From Siminovitchia fordii DSM 16014 = CIP 108821 (GTDB lineage: Bacteria > Bacillota > Bacilli > Bacillales > Bacillaceae_C), in contig NZ_KB894692.1 in the NCBI RefSeq assembly GCF_000374565.1, forward strand, positions 1 through 64,000: a stretch of 64,000 nucleotides of DNA, read 5' to 3'. Positions within the stretch are counted from its first letter, which is position 1; every line of letters begins with the position of its first letter. The notes under the pieces are model-generated. The model saw only the letters and a list, made by a program, of their open reading frames with translations, was not told the DNA's origin and searched no databases. The translations under genes and the position numbers were made by a program. This document shows, piece after piece, positions 55,067 through 64,000 of the stretch.

Positions 55067-56170
55067 TTGGATAAAAGAGTTTTAATCATAGGGGTGGGGT
55101 TGATCGGTGGCTCTATTGCCTTAGCGATCAAAAAGGAACATCCCGGTGCTTATATTATCGGCTATGACCTGAATGAAGAAAATTGCAGGCTTGCCGAGAG
55201 AATGAACATCATCGATGAATGCTCTCCATCCTTTGAGAAAGAAGCGGTAAAGAGTGATTTAATCATTCTTGCCTGCCCTGTTGAAGAAGTAGAGCAAAAA
55301 ATCTGCCAATTGGCGGAACTGCCCTTAAAGCCGGAAGCCATCATTACTGATGTGGGAAGTACAAAAGTTAAAATAATGGAAAAGTCAGCGGTATTACGGA
55401 AAAAAGGGGCAGTTTTTATCGGTGGCCATCCTATGGCTGGATCCCATAAATCCGGGGCCGGCAGCGCAAGGAAACATTTATTTGAAAATGCTTTTTATAT
55501 TTTGACACCTGCTAAAGATACAAACGAAGAAATAGTATGTGAACTGAAAGATTGGCTGAAGGGGACAGGTGCAAATTTCGTGATCATGGAACCGGAAGAA
55601 CATGATATGATTACCGGGGTTGTCAGCCACTTGCCCCACTTAATTGCCGCAGGTATAGTCAGTCAGGTGGAAAAACACTCTGGGATTAATGAACGTGTCC
55701 GCTGGCTTGCGGCAGGCGGATTCCGAGATATCACCCGGATTGCCTCCAGCAGCCCCGCTATGTGGGGAGATATTGTCAAACATAATCAATCCAGCTTACT
55801 CTCCTTGATTGATGAATGGATCGATGAGATGAAACATATAAAGGAGCTAGTGCAATCCGGGAATAAAAATAACATTTACAACTATTTTGCCAATGCAAAA
55901 AAGTTTAGGGATTCTCTTCCTGTAAGAGCAAGAGGAGCAATCGATGCTTTTTATGATCTGTACGTCGATGTTTTGGATAAGCCAGGGGTCATCTCTCATG
56001 TTACAACCATATTGGCCGAGAAGAAGATCAGTTTGACAAATATTCGGATTCTGGAAGCACGGGAAGATGTTTTCGGGGTACTTCGGTTAAGCTTTCAAAC
56101 AGAGGAAGACAGGCAAAAGGCAAGAGATTGCCTGAATGAAAACGACTATGAGACGTATTTAAATATGTAG
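55067..56170 (+). CDS. tyrA: Prephenate dehydrogenase
   Basis: Makes 4-hydroxyphenylpyruvate, the tyrosine precursor, from prephenate with NAD. Rossmann motif IIGVGLIGGSIALAI at the N-terminus, catalytic His region in GVVSHLPHLIAAG, GGHPMAGSHKSG, and a C-terminal ACT domain (about 295-367, VDVLDKPGVISHVTTILAE) that should bind an amino-acid effector. 367 residues, TTG start with GAGAGGAAA upstream. Confidence 0.95.
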   Translation: MDKRVLIIGVGLIGGSIALAIKKEHPGAYIIGYDLNEENCRLAERMNIIDECSPSFEKEAVKSDLIILACPVEEVEQKICQLAELPLKPEAIITDVGSTKVKIMEKSAVLRKKGAVFIGGHPMAGSHKSGAGSARKHLFENAFYILTPAKDTNEEIVCELKDWLKGTGANFVIMEPEEHDMITGVVSHLPHLIAAGIVSQVEKHSGINERVRWLAAGGFRDITRIASSSPAMWGDIVKHNQSSLLSLIDEWIDEMKHIKELVQSGNKNNIYNYFANAKKFRDSLPVRARGAIDAFYDLYVDVLDKPGVISHVTTILAEKKISLTNIRILEAREDVFGVLRLSFQTEEDRQKARDCLNENDYETYLNM

Positions 56171-56182
56171 GGGGAAATCCTG

Positions 56183-57472
56183 TTGACAATTACATTGAAA
56201 ACAGAAGGAGACATTCAATTGAAGGGCACAATCAAGGTGCCCGGTGATAAATCAATTTCCCATAGGTCAGTCATGCTTGGTGCGATTGCCGAGGGTAAGA
56301 CGAAAGTCTATGGGCTGCTAACAGGTGAAGATTGTCTGAATACAATCGATTGTTTTAGAAAGATGGGAGTTCAAATCAAGCGGGAAGGGAATTATGTGGA
56401 AATTGACGGAACTGGATTTAATGGCTTAAAAGAGCCAGATGAAATCCTTGATGTTGGAAACTCCGGAACCACTATACGCTTAATGCTCGGAATTTTAGCC
56501 GGAGCCCCTTTCCACACTTGTCTTATAGGGGATGATTCCATTGCGAAAAGGCCTATGGATAGGGTGGCTCGTCCTTTAAGGCAGATGGGGGCTAGAATCG
56601 ACGGCCGTAAAAATGGAAGCTTTACACCGATTAGCATCAGGGGCGGAGGTCTTAAAGGAATTGAATATTCATCTCCGGTTGCCAGCGCACAGGTCAAATC
56701 GTCGATTTTATTGGCGGGACTTCATGCAGAAGGGATGACAACAGTTATTGAACCCCAATCATCGAGAGACCATACGGAAAGAATGCTGAAAGCCTTTGGC
56801 TGCGAGGTGGAAATTGATGGATTAAAAACGGCAATCAGGGGAAAACAAGCTTTAAAAGGCACAACAATTAAAGTTCCAGGAGATATTTCTTCGGCCGCAT
56901 TTTTTCTTGTTGCTGGAGCCATTGTCCCCAATAGTGAATTGACTATCAAGAATGTAGGAATAAACTCAACAAGAACTGGAATAATAGACGTACTGAAAGA
57001 AATGGGTGCGAATATTATAATAGAAGAAACTGAATCAGGCGAAATTGAACCAGCTGCGGATATCTCCATTAAAACATCGAATCTAAAAGGTATTGAAATT
57101 GGCGGGGACATGATACCCAGGCTGATAGATGAAATACCGATTATAGCATTGGCAGCGACTCAGGCTGAAGGAGTAACCATCATAAAAGATGCGGAAGAGT
57201 TAAAGGTCAAGGAGACAAACCGTATTGACACAGTGGTGCGGGAGCTTTCTAAAATGGGAGCAAGGATAGAAGCCACCGACGATGGGATGATCATTTACGG
57301 TGGAACTGATCTGCGTCCTTCGCTTGTTGATAGCCATGGAGACCACCGTATCGGAATGATGCTGGCGATTGCCTCGTGCCTTGCCAAAGGAGAGACCGTC
57401 GTTGAAAACAGTGAGGCCATTTCCATTTCTTACCCCAATTTCTTTCAACATTTAGAAGAACTGAAGTCTTAA
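56183..57472 (+). CDS. aroA: 3-phosphoshikimate 1-carboxyvinyltransferase (EPSP synthase)
   Basis: Sixth shikimate step, from shikimate 3-phosphate and PEP to EPSP. Motifs [32 protein letters not shown] (LGNAGTA type, class II-like wording with Ser), [13 protein letters not shown], and the active-site Asp-Glu stretch [24 protein letters not shown] near the end. 429 residues; TTG start after AGGGGGAAA. Called aroE in B. subtilis, the last gene of the operon. Confidence 0.95.
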   Translation: MTITLKTEGDIQLKGTIKVPGDKSISHRSVMLGAIAEGKTKVYGLLTGEDCLNTIDCFRKMGVQIKREGNYVEIDGTGFNGLKEPDEILDVGNSGTTIRLMLGILAGAPFHTCLIGDDSIAKRPMDRVARPLRQMGARIDGRKNGSFTPISIRGGGLKGIEYSSPVASAQVKSSILLAGLHAEGMTTVIEPQSSRDHTERMLKAFGCEVEIDGLKTAIRGKQALKGTTIKVPGDISSAAFFLVAGAIVPNSELTIKNVGINSTRTGIIDVLKEMGANIIIEETESGEIEPAADISIKTSNLKGIEIGGDMIPRLIDEIPIIALAATQAEGVTIIKDAEELKVKETNRIDTVVRELSKMGARIEATDDGMIIYGGTDLRPSLVDSHGDHRIGMMLAIASCLAKGETVVENSEAISISYPNFFQHLEELKS

Positions 57473-57519
57473 TCTTACCATTACAATCGCCCGAGGGGAA
57501 AGAGAAGGGGGATATTCAA

Positions 57520-58602
57520 TTGCCGTACATTTTATCAGTCGGAACAGGAGTCCCTGAGAATAAAATTTCACAAAAAGATGCCATGGAGTTTGCCAGGCAT
57601 CTTTTTTCCACGTCAGTTGACCATATAGATCGATTGCTGAAAGTTTTTCACAATGGTGAAATCGAAAAGAGGCATATTGCAAAAGGTATAAAATGGTATC
57701 AAAGTGACCATTCCTTCGAAGAGAAGAATGACGCTTTTATTGAGACGGCAGTGGATTTAAGTATCAAGGCCATAGTCAGCTGTTTACATTCCCCGCTTTT
57801 AACGGAAAAGGTTGAATATGAGGATATTGATGCCATCTTCATGATCTGTACAACAGGGCTTGCTACACCGAGCTTGGAAGCAAGAATGATGAACGTGCTT
57901 CCCTTTTCAAGGCATGTGAAGAGAATTCCTATCTGGGGATTGGGCTGTGCAGGCGGGGCGGCCGGACTTTCAAGGGCATATGAGTATTGCCGGGCATTTC
58001 CCTCGGCAAAAGTATTGGTTGTAGCGGTTGAATTATGCAGCTTAACATTCCAGAAAGACGACCTTTCAAAAAGCAACCTGATTGGCACTTCTCTTTTTGC
58101 CGATGGAGCTGCGGCTGCACTTGTGGTTGGTACAGAAGTTGATCGTGAAAGACTTACGTATAGTCCGGTACCCAGAGTGATAGATACGAAATCCACACTG
58201 CTTAGTGACTCCCTGGATGTGATGGGATGGGACATTAAGGACGAGGGCCTATTTGTTGTATTTTCAAAGAGCATTCCAGCACTCGTGGAAAATTGGCTAG
58301 AACCCAATGTTTCGGGATTTTTGGAAGAACATCAATTGAAAATACGGGACATTGGTCCATTCATTGCACATCCGGGCGGCAAAAAAGTGATCTCGGCCTA
58401 TGAAAAAGCCTTGCATCTCGATGCGGAAAAAACACTGGAATCGTTAAATGTTCTTCGTGATTATGGCAATATGTCATCAGCCTCCGTTTTATATGTACTA
58501 AAGAATTTTTTAAACAAAAACATACGAAGCGGTGAATATGGAATCATTACCGCATTGGGTCCCGGATTCAGTTCCGAGCTTCTTTTGGTCAGGTGGGAAT
58601 GA
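57520..58602 (+). CDS. bcsA: Type III polyketide synthase
   Basis: Chalcone/stilbene synthase-like enzyme. In B. subtilis the homologue (bcsA, also bpsA) makes alkylpyrones from long-chain acyl and malonyl-CoA. The catalytic Cys is in WGLGCAGGAAGLSRAYEYC, the His in FIAHPGGKKVI and the Asn in RDYGNMSSASVLYVL. 360 residues. TTG start with AAGGGGGA upstream. It overlaps ypbQ, whose product methylates the alkylpyrones in B. subtilis. It may be read through from the aro operon, as no terminator separates them. Confidence 0.93.
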   Translation: MPYILSVGTGVPENKISQKDAMEFARHLFSTSVDHIDRLLKVFHNGEIEKRHIAKGIKWYQSDHSFEEKNDAFIETAVDLSIKAIVSCLHSPLLTEKVEYEDIDAIFMICTTGLATPSLEARMMNVLPFSRHVKRIPIWGLGCAGGAAGLSRAYEYCRAFPSAKVLVVAVELCSLTFQKDDLSKSNLIGTSLFADGAAAALVVGTEVDRERLTYSPVPRVIDTKSTLLSDSLDVMGWDIKDEGLFVVFSKSIPALVENWLEPNVSGFLEEHQLKIRDIGPFIAHPGGKKVISAYEKALHLDAEKTLESLNVLRDYGNMSSASVLYVLKNFLNKNIRSGEYGIITALGPGFSSELLLVRWE

Positions 58603-59123
58603 TGTTTTTCACTGTATTTTTGATGGTTGTTATCATCCAGCGTTTGTCAGAACTTGCATTGGCCAAGAGGAATGAGCGATGGATGAAAGAGCGTGGTGGC
58701 AAAGAATTTGGAAAGAGTCATTATTGGGCCATGGTGCTCATGCATCTTGTTTTTTTCATTTCTCTGGTTTTGGAAGTTACTGTTCTTCAAAGAACACTCA
58801 ACCCCTATTGGGGAGCACTGATCATTATATTTCTATTGACGCAGGCAGCGAGAATATGGATTATTGGAACTTTGGGGAAATATTGGAATACAAAGATCAT
58901 TGTCCTTCCAGGGGCAAAGTCCGTTAAAAAGGGACCATTCAAATATATCAAGCACCCCAACTATTTGATCGTCACTATCGAATTGATTATCATTCCTCTT
59001 ATTTTTCAGGCCTACTTGACTGCAGCAGTATTTTTCGTCTTAAATCAGTTCGTATTGGCTGTCAGAATACCTGTGGAGGAAAAAGCCCTCCGAAAATATA
59101 CAGATTATCCTTCGCGTTTGTAA
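58602..59123 (+). CDS. ypbQ: Isoprenylcysteine carboxyl methyltransferase-like protein (BpsB type)
   Basis: A 173-residue membrane enzyme of the ICMT family with four or five helices. The family C-terminal motif is seen in GPFKYIKHPNYLIVTIELI and RIPVEEKALRKY (the E in EExxL). In B. subtilis the homologue methylates alkylpyrones made by BcsA. Start ATG 58602 (or 58599) directly follows AGGTGG; the reading overlaps the bcsA stop. Confidence 0.88.
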   Translation: MFFTVFLMVVIIQRLSELALAKRNERWMKERGGKEFGKSHYWAMVLMHLVFFISLVLEVTVLQRTLNPYWGALIIIFLLTQAARIWIIGTLGKYWNTKIIVLPGAKSVKKGPFKYIKHPNYLIVTIELIIIPLIFQAYLTAAVFFVLNQFVLAVRIPVEEKALRKYTDYPSRL

Positions 59124-59209
59124 TTATAGGACTATAGGATATGAAAATGACAAAAAGTTAGGTAAAATGGATGATAGAAAAGAAAAAGTGTAAGGGGATT
59201 GTCAACAGC

Positions 59210-62200
59210 ATGGTACAGGTATTGGAAAGATCCATAAATAACATGCAGCTTCAAAAAGCACTCACTCTGCTTTTGAGATTTCAGCAAAATGGAGATTCGG
59301 TTCGTGCTGAAAAAGCTGCCAAGCTACTTAAAAAAATGCATGAAAATGAATTTATCACAGCATTCAGTGGCCATTTCTCGGCGGGTAAATCTACAATGAT
59401 CAATGCATTGATTGGTGAACAGATTCTTCCGTCCAGCCCGATTCCGACAAGCGCAAATCTCGTAAAGGTACATGAAGCACAGGAAGAATTTGCCAAAGTA
59501 TATTATAAGAATGAAAAGCCGCTGTTATTTAGAGCCCCGTATGATTTTGACACAGTGAAGGAGTTTTGTAAGAGCGGAGAAGTAATAGAGGTAGAAATAG
59601 GGAAGTCCGGTTCAAAGCTTCCCCCGGGAATCACTGTTATGGACACACCTGGTGTCGACTCGACGGATGATGCACATAGGATTTCAACAGAATCAGCTCT
59701 TCATTTGGCTGATATCGTTTTTTATGTAATGGACTACAATCATGTACAGTCCGAACTGAACTTTTTATATACCAGAAATCTCCTTCAGCATGGGGTAAAG
59801 CTATATTTGATCGTCAATCAGATCGACAAACATAATGAAGAGGAGCTTCCTTTTGAAGGATTTAGAAAATCGGTCAGAGAATCCTTTGCAGCATGGAATG
59901 TGTACCCGGAAGAGATTTTTTTTACTACATTGAAAAATCCTGATAACAGATTTAATGAATTTCACTCTGTAAAAGCATTGATTCAAGATGCCATCACCAA
60001 TCATGAAGATTGGATGAATAACACCATTTTATCTGCTTTTCACCAAATGATGAAAGAACATGAGGAATGGCTGCAAGAGGAAAAAATACAGGAAGGTTTG
60101 CCATATAAGGATGTTATTGATGACCTTGAAGATACAAACCTTGCCGGCATTTTCAGTGAACAGGAAAATCTGCAAATCAAAGAGAGAAATTTGCTTAATA
60201 AGGCGGATGATTGGATTCGTGATTTTGAAGAGGAAAGGGCAAATTTGCTAAAAAATGCCTACTTGATGCCTTATGAAATAAGAGAACTCGCCGAACGTTT
60301 TTTGGAATCTGCACAGCCAGATTTCAAAGTCGGCTTTTTTATGAGCAGAAAGAAAACAGAAGAAGAGAAAGCGTCCCGCCTCAATGAATTTGCAGATAGC
60401 ATCCGCCGCCAGGTGGAATTGCAGCTTGAGTGGCATTTGCGTGAACTGTTCGCCCGTAAGCTCCAAGCAAGCTCAATCTCAAGTGGTGACCTCGAAGCCG
60501 AAGCTCAAAGCTTAAAAGTTGATTTTGAAAATGATATGCTAGTGAACGCCATCAATAAGGGTGCACAAGTAACAGGCGAATATGTGCTGAACTATACGGA
60601 AGAACTCGCCAATCAATTGAAGAGGGCTGCAATCAACCAGTCCGACAAATTAAAAGAAAAAATCGTTGCTGTATTTGAGGAAAAAGCAAAAAGTGAACTG
60701 CTTTTAATCAGGGCAGATGCAGCTGAAGTTGAAAAAGTGACTACTGCTATCAGACAGCTTGAAAAACTCGACGAGGACTACAGGTTGAAACTGGAGTGCG
60801 TAGAAACACCGACTGGTAAAGAAGAGGTGATTTTTGAAAAACTCCAAGTGGAATGGGCGCAATTAGATAAAGACGTAAATATTTTCCAAGACAATATTGT
60901 AAAACATGGTAACAGTACATCTGTGAAAGAGGATGTTCAGCCAAGTGCTCCGGTTGAGACATATGAAGACAACGCTCCTCCTCAAAAGGATGTCATCCAT
61001 AAGCTGGATCTCGCTATCTCTCATTTATCAAAAGAAGCAGGTTTCGAGAGAATAACCGAACATCTTCGGCAGAAGGCTTACAATCTGAAAAACAATAACT
61101 ATACAATTGCTCTTTTTGGTGCTTTCAGTGCAGGAAAATCATCCTTTGCCAATGCCATGCTCGGTGAAAAGGTACTGCCTGTTTCACCAAATCCGACAAC
61201 GGCAGCCATAAACAGGATATGTCCACCAAACCAGGATTATGAGCATGGCACTGCAGTTGTCCGTTTAAAAGAGCCAAAAGATATGCTTGATGATGTAAAA
61301 CAGTCATTGCAGCTTTTCGGGAAAGATTGCAATACACTTGAAGAAGCCTACCACCTCATCCCATCTGTCCTTTCACAAAAAGAAGGAGAAGGGAAAGAGA
61401 AGGTGCATTTATCTTTCCTGAGCGCATTTCAGACAGGGTATGATGAATTTTCCGATAAACTTGGACAATCCATCATTACAGGCATTGATGATTTCCAAGG
61501 ATTTGTTGCGAACGAATCCCAATCATGTTTTGTCGAATTGATCGATCTGTATTATGACTGTCCTTTTACTAGAAAAGGCGTCACACTGGTGGACACACCC
61601 GGAGCAGATTCTATCAATGCACGTCATACAGGGGTTGCGTTCAATTACATTAAAAATTCAGATGCTATACTATTTGTCACATATTACAACCATGCGTTCT
61701 CCAAAGCGGACAGGGAATTCCTGATCCAACTGGGCCGGGTGAAAGATGCTTTTGAATTGGATAAAATGTTTTTTATTGTTAATGCCATCGACCTTGCGTC
61801 TTCAGATGAAGAAGTAAACGACGTGCTGGGATATGTCAAGAATCAATTGACTGAGTACGGGATTCGTTTCCCAAGAATTTTTGGATTGTCAAGCAAGCTT
61901 GCACAGATACCGGAAACAATAGAAATCTCTAATATTGAAGAATTTACAAAGGCATTTTCTTATTTTCTTGAACGTGATTTGGCAAAAATGGCCATTCAAT
62001 CCGCTGATGCTGAATATCAACGTGCTGTAAAGATGCTCGATCAGATGATCAACTCTGCGAATGAGGATGAATCGGAGAGGGCTGCACATAAGAGCAGACT
62101 TATTGAGACGAGAGATCAATTGAATGAGTGGCTAGGAGACATTGGGGTGGCAACCATGCCTGACAGGCTTTCACAAGAGGCCCAGGAACTGGTCCATTAC

Positions 62201-62827
62201 GTCAAACAGAGGGCCTTTTACAGACTTCCGGACTTTTTCAAGGAAGCTTTCAATCCTGCTGCATTGCAAGATAATAATAAAAACTCATTAAATAGGGCAT
62301 TGGATGATTATTTGGAGGCTTCTGGTTTCGATTTTGCGCAGGAACTTCGTGCCACCTCTATAAGAGTCGAGCAATTTGCAGGAAAACTCCTCAAGGAACG
62401 CTTTGATCAAATTAATCGTGAGATAATGTCAATGGATAAAAACTTGATGATATCATCGCCTGAGTTTGGCAAGGCAGAAACACTTGATTTTTCACCGGCA
62501 TTTAAAGACAATGACAGAAAATATTTTGCTGGGTCATTCAAGTATTTCAAAAATCCAAAGTCCTTTTTTGAAAAAAACGAGAAAAAGCTAATGGAGGAAG
62601 CACTGGAAGATTTGCTTTCCCCGCTTGCAGATTCATATTTAGAACAAGGCCTCGCCAAATTGAATCAGCATTATCAAGGAATGTTGAAAGCCGAATTTGA
62701 AAGAATGATAAAAAACATAAAAGATGATATAAACGGTCAATATTCAGCATGGCTGCTTGCATTTGAGGATACCGGCAAGATCGATCATTGGAAGGAGATT
62801 CGCCAGGCAATAGTCCCGGCTGACTGA
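59210..62827 (+). CDS. dynA: Dynamin-like GTPase DynA with two fused GTPase units
   Basis: A protein of about 1205 residues formed from two dynamin-like halves. G1 motifs GHFSAGKSTMINALIG (about residue 54) and GAFSAGKSSFANAMLG (about 640), each followed by DTPGxDS (MDTPGVDSTDD, VDTPGADSINA) and NxxD (NQID, NAID). The rest is long helical coil. The B. subtilis homologue tethers and repairs membranes after phage and antibiotic stress. ATG 59210 fits the family N-terminus; ATG 59171 would add 13 residues and has only a weak ribosome site. Confidence 0.93.
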   Translation: MVQVLERSINNMQLQKALTLLLRFQQNGDSVRAEKAAKLLKKMHENEFITAFSGHFSAGKSTMINALIGEQILPSSPIPTSANLVKVHEAQEEFAKVYYKNEKPLLFRAPYDFDTVKEFCKSGEVIEVEIGKSGSKLPPGITVMDTPGVDSTDDAHRISTESALHLADIVFYVMDYNHVQSELNFLYTRNLLQHGVKLYLIVNQIDKHNEEELPFEGFRKSVRESFAAWNVYPEEIFFTTLKNPDNRFNEFHSVKALIQDAITNHEDWMNNTILSAFHQMMKEHEEWLQEEKIQEGLPYKDVIDDLEDTNLAGIFSEQENLQIKERNLLNKADDWIRDFEEERANLLKNAYLMPYEIRELAERFLESAQPDFKVGFFMSRKKTEEEKASRLNEFADSIRRQVELQLEWHLRELFARKLQASSISSGDLEAEAQSLKVDFENDMLVNAINKGAQVTGEYVLNYTEELANQLKRAAINQSDKLKEKIVAVFEEKAKSELLLIRADAAEVEKVTTAIRQLEKLDEDYRLKLECVETPTGKEEVIFEKLQVEWAQLDKDVNIFQDNIVKHGNSTSVKEDVQPSAPVETYEDNAPPQKDVIHKLDLAISHLSKEAGFERITEHLRQKAYNLKNNNYTIALFGAFSAGKSSFANAMLGEKVLPVSPNPTTAAINRICPPNQDYEHGTAVVRLKEPKDMLDDVKQSLQLFGKDCNTLEEAYHLIPSVLSQKEGEGKEKVHLSFLSAFQTGYDEFSDKLGQSIITGIDDFQGFVANESQSCFVELIDLYYDCPFTRKGVTLVDTPGADSINARHTGVAFNYIKNSDAILFVTYYNHAFSKADREFLIQLGRVKDAFELDKMFFIVNAIDLASSDEEVNDVLGYVKNQLTEYGIRFPRIFGLSSKLAQIPETIEISNIEEFTKAFSYFLERDLAKMAIQSADAEYQRAVKMLDQMINSANEDESERAAHKSRLIETRDQLNEWLGDIGVATMPDRLSQEAQELVHYVKQRAFYRLPDFFKEAFNPAALQDNNKNSLNRALDDYLEASGFDFAQELRATSIRVEQFAGKLLKERFDQINREIMSMDKNLMISSPEFGKAETLDFSPAFKDNDRKYFAGSFKYFKNPKSFFEKNEKKLMEEALEDLLSPLADSYLEQGLAKLNQHYQGMLKAEFERMIKNIKDDINGQYSAWLLAFEDTGKIDHWKEIRQAIVPAD

Positions 62828-62850
62828 ACTTCTGAAGGGGGAAGTTGATC

Positions 62851-63681
62851 ATGTACTTTAAATCGATCGAATGGCTGAAAGAGAGGCTGGAAGATGAAAA
62901 TATCCGAATTGTTGACGCCACTTACTCATTGAATGACCATTCATATGGCAGAAGGACTTACGAACAGAAACACATTCCCGGTGCCGTTCATTTTGACTTG
63001 GCCCATGATCTTTCTGATAAAGTTCAGAAGCATGGGGGCCGGCACCCACTACCGGATTTCCAAAAGCTGAAACAGAAATTGGGACAAGCCGGCATCAATG
63101 AAAAAATGACAGTGATTACTTATGACCGCGGGGAAAATTGCTTTGCGTCCCGCTTTTGGTGGCTATTAAAATATATGGGGCATCCTGATGTCTATGTATT
63201 GGATGGCGGCATGGAATCATGGGAGGAATCTGATTTTCCTATTACGGATACAATACCGGATTATAAACCTGTCCATTTTACTATTAGGATGAATCATGAC
63301 ATGCTTGCAGATATAGCAGATGTTAGAGCCGCGTTGGATAAACAATCGGCAGTACTGATTGATTCAAGGGCGCGGGAAAGGTATCTGGGCCTTATTGAAC
63401 CGCTTGACCGCAAACCGGGGCATATTCCGGGTGCCATTAACCATGAATGGACAGACGGGTTTAAAGATGGAAAATGGAAGAGCCGTGAAGAACAGATTAG
63501 TAGATTTTCTGAATTGGATAAAGACAGTAAAATCATTGTTTATTGCGGTTCGGGAGTGTCAGCCACTCCGAATATCATCGCACTGCTGGAAGCGGGATAT
63601 AAGCATGTCAAATTGTATGCAGGCAGTTATTCCGATTGGATTTCCTATCCGGAAAATCCAGTCTCAAAAGAAGGGAATTAA
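62851..63681 (+). CDS. Two-domain sulfurtransferase (rhodanese)
   Basis: A 276-residue tandem rhodanese. The N-terminal domain (IRIVDATYSLND, HIPGAVHFDL) lacks the catalytic Cys, and the C-terminal domain has the active loop CGSGVSA, of the mercaptopyruvate sulfurtransferase form. It transfers sulfur from thiosulfate or 3-mercaptopyruvate. A possible Cys is also seen in DRGENCFASRFWW. GGGGG lies 9 bases before ATG 62851. Not at this place in B. subtilis as I recall. Confidence 0.88.
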   Translation: MYFKSIEWLKERLEDENIRIVDATYSLNDHSYGRRTYEQKHIPGAVHFDLAHDLSDKVQKHGGRHPLPDFQKLKQKLGQAGINEKMTVITYDRGENCFASRFWWLLKYMGHPDVYVLDGGMESWEESDFPITDTIPDYKPVHFTIRMNHDMLADIADVRAALDKQSAVLIDSRARERYLGLIEPLDRKPGHIPGAINHEWTDGFKDGKWKSREEQISRFSELDKDSKIIVYCGSGVSATPNIIALLEAGYKHVKLYAGSYSDWISYPENPVSKEGN

Positions 63682-63682
63682 G

Positions 63683-63708
63683 CAGGGCTAACAGAAAGCC
63701 CTGTTTTT
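63683..63708 (+). terminator. Terminator after the rhodanese gene
   Basis: Stem CAGGGCT/AGCCCTG with a 7-base loop, then TTTTT. Confidence 0.82.
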
Positions 63709-63710
63709 CA

Positions 63711-63719
63711 TGCTATAAT
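63711..63719 (+). promoter_or_regulatory. Extended -10 promoter of ypcP
   Basis: TGC-TATAAT, with the gene start 37 bases downstream. Confidence 0.6.
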
Positions 63720-63755
63720 GACGTTAAACGAAAAATGGTTGAAAGGTGTTATCCA

Positions 63756-64000
63756 ATGATGACTAAAAACAGGTTATTACTAGTTGACGGCATGGCTCTG
63801 CTTTTCCGTGCATTTTTTGCTACTTCCATCAGAAAGCAATTTATGACTAACAGCAAGGGGATACCGACTAACGCTGTTCAGGGTTTTTTACGGCATTTCC
63901 TATCAGCGCTGGAATCCTCTCAACCCTCACATGTTGCCGTGTGTTGGGATATGGGGAGCAAAACATTCAGAAACGATATATTCCAAGATTATAAGTCCAA
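63756..64000 (+). CDS. ypcP: 5'-3' exonuclease YpcP, N-terminal part only
   Basis: The first 81 residues of a gene running off the window. MMTKNRLLLVDGMALLFRAF with the conserved DG-x-F/N-type metal-site start, GFLRHFLSALESSQPSHVAV, and WDMGSKTFRNDIFQDYK match the 5'-3' exonuclease domain of DNA polymerase I as a stand-alone enzyme. It probably removes RNA primers. GAAAGGTG lies 7 bases upstream of the first ATG. Confidence 0.9.
   Translation, partial: MMTKNRLLLVDGMALLFRAFFATSIRKQFMTNSKGIPTNAVQGFLRHFLSALESSQPSHVAVCWDMGSKTFRNDIFQDYKS

Overview
The window is chromosomal DNA from an endospore-forming member of the Bacillaceae. This rests on gene content (spoIVA, cotD, ypjB, bacillithiol genes bshA/bshB1, qcrABC, TRAP/mtrB, gpsB, dynA, a type B RNase P RNA), strong GGAGG ribosome sites, frequent TTG/GTG starts, and a gene order that follows the Bacillus subtilis ypfB-to-ypcP segment almost throughout. 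Genus and species cannot be fixed from this sequence alone. Gene identities come from recognised family motifs, lengths and gene order; no search was run.

Layout. 1-1572: an IS1182-like insertion sequence whose two ends each carry an inward-facing terminator. 1.6-11.4 kb: ypfB (PilZ), a small DUF5359-type protein, cmk, plsC, an S1-repeat protein, yphA, der, gpsA, a DUF2768-type protein, yphF and spoIVA behind a clear sigma-E promoter. 11.7-17.2 kb: hbs, folE-mtrB, the menaquinone group hepS-menG-hepT, ndk and aroB. 17.3-19.2 kb: ypiA-ypiB. 19.2-19.9 kb: about 700 bp without genes, filled by a tandem and nested array of long hairpin repeats, the most unusual region of the window. 20-25 kb: ypiF, qcrABC (menaquinol:cytochrome c reductase), ypjA, ypjB and a zinc metallopeptidase. 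25.2-36.3 kb: a YitT-type protein (minus strand), ypjD, dapB, bshB1-bshA-cca-birA, panB-panC and dinG. 36.4-43 kb: ypmB, aspB, dnaD, nth, then ponA-recU on the opposite strand. 43-48 kb: yppC to yppG, a small heat-shock protein, cotD, gpsB and rnpB. 48.2-51 kb: a 59-codon gene, an M32 carboxypeptidase and a decayed EamA transporter pseudogene. 51-57.5 kb: aroG (minus strand), then a tyrosine-type T-box leader driving aroC-hisC-tyrA-aroA. 57.5-64 kb: type III polyketide synthase bcsA, ypbQ, dynamin-like dynA, a rhodanese and the start of ypcP.

How the genes work together. The window combines essential housekeeping (der, cmk, plsC, dnaD), respiration (heptaprenyl diphosphate and menaquinone synthesis feeding the qcr complex), folate and aromatic amino-acid synthesis, cell-wall growth (ponA, recU, gpsB, dynA) and spore formation. 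Compared with the B. subtilis order, the aromatic supraoperon is split: only aroB stays between ndk and ypiA, while aroC, hisC, tyrA and aroA form a separate Tyr T-box operon 35 kb away, and no trp genes lie here although TRAP does. cheR, mgsA, panD and asnS are also absent from their usual places.

No wholly new protein system was found. The best candidate for undescribed biology is the hairpin-repeat array at 19.2-19.9 kb, in which one repeat copy has been interrupted twice by a related shorter repeat, and in which stems differ in sequence between copies but still pair.
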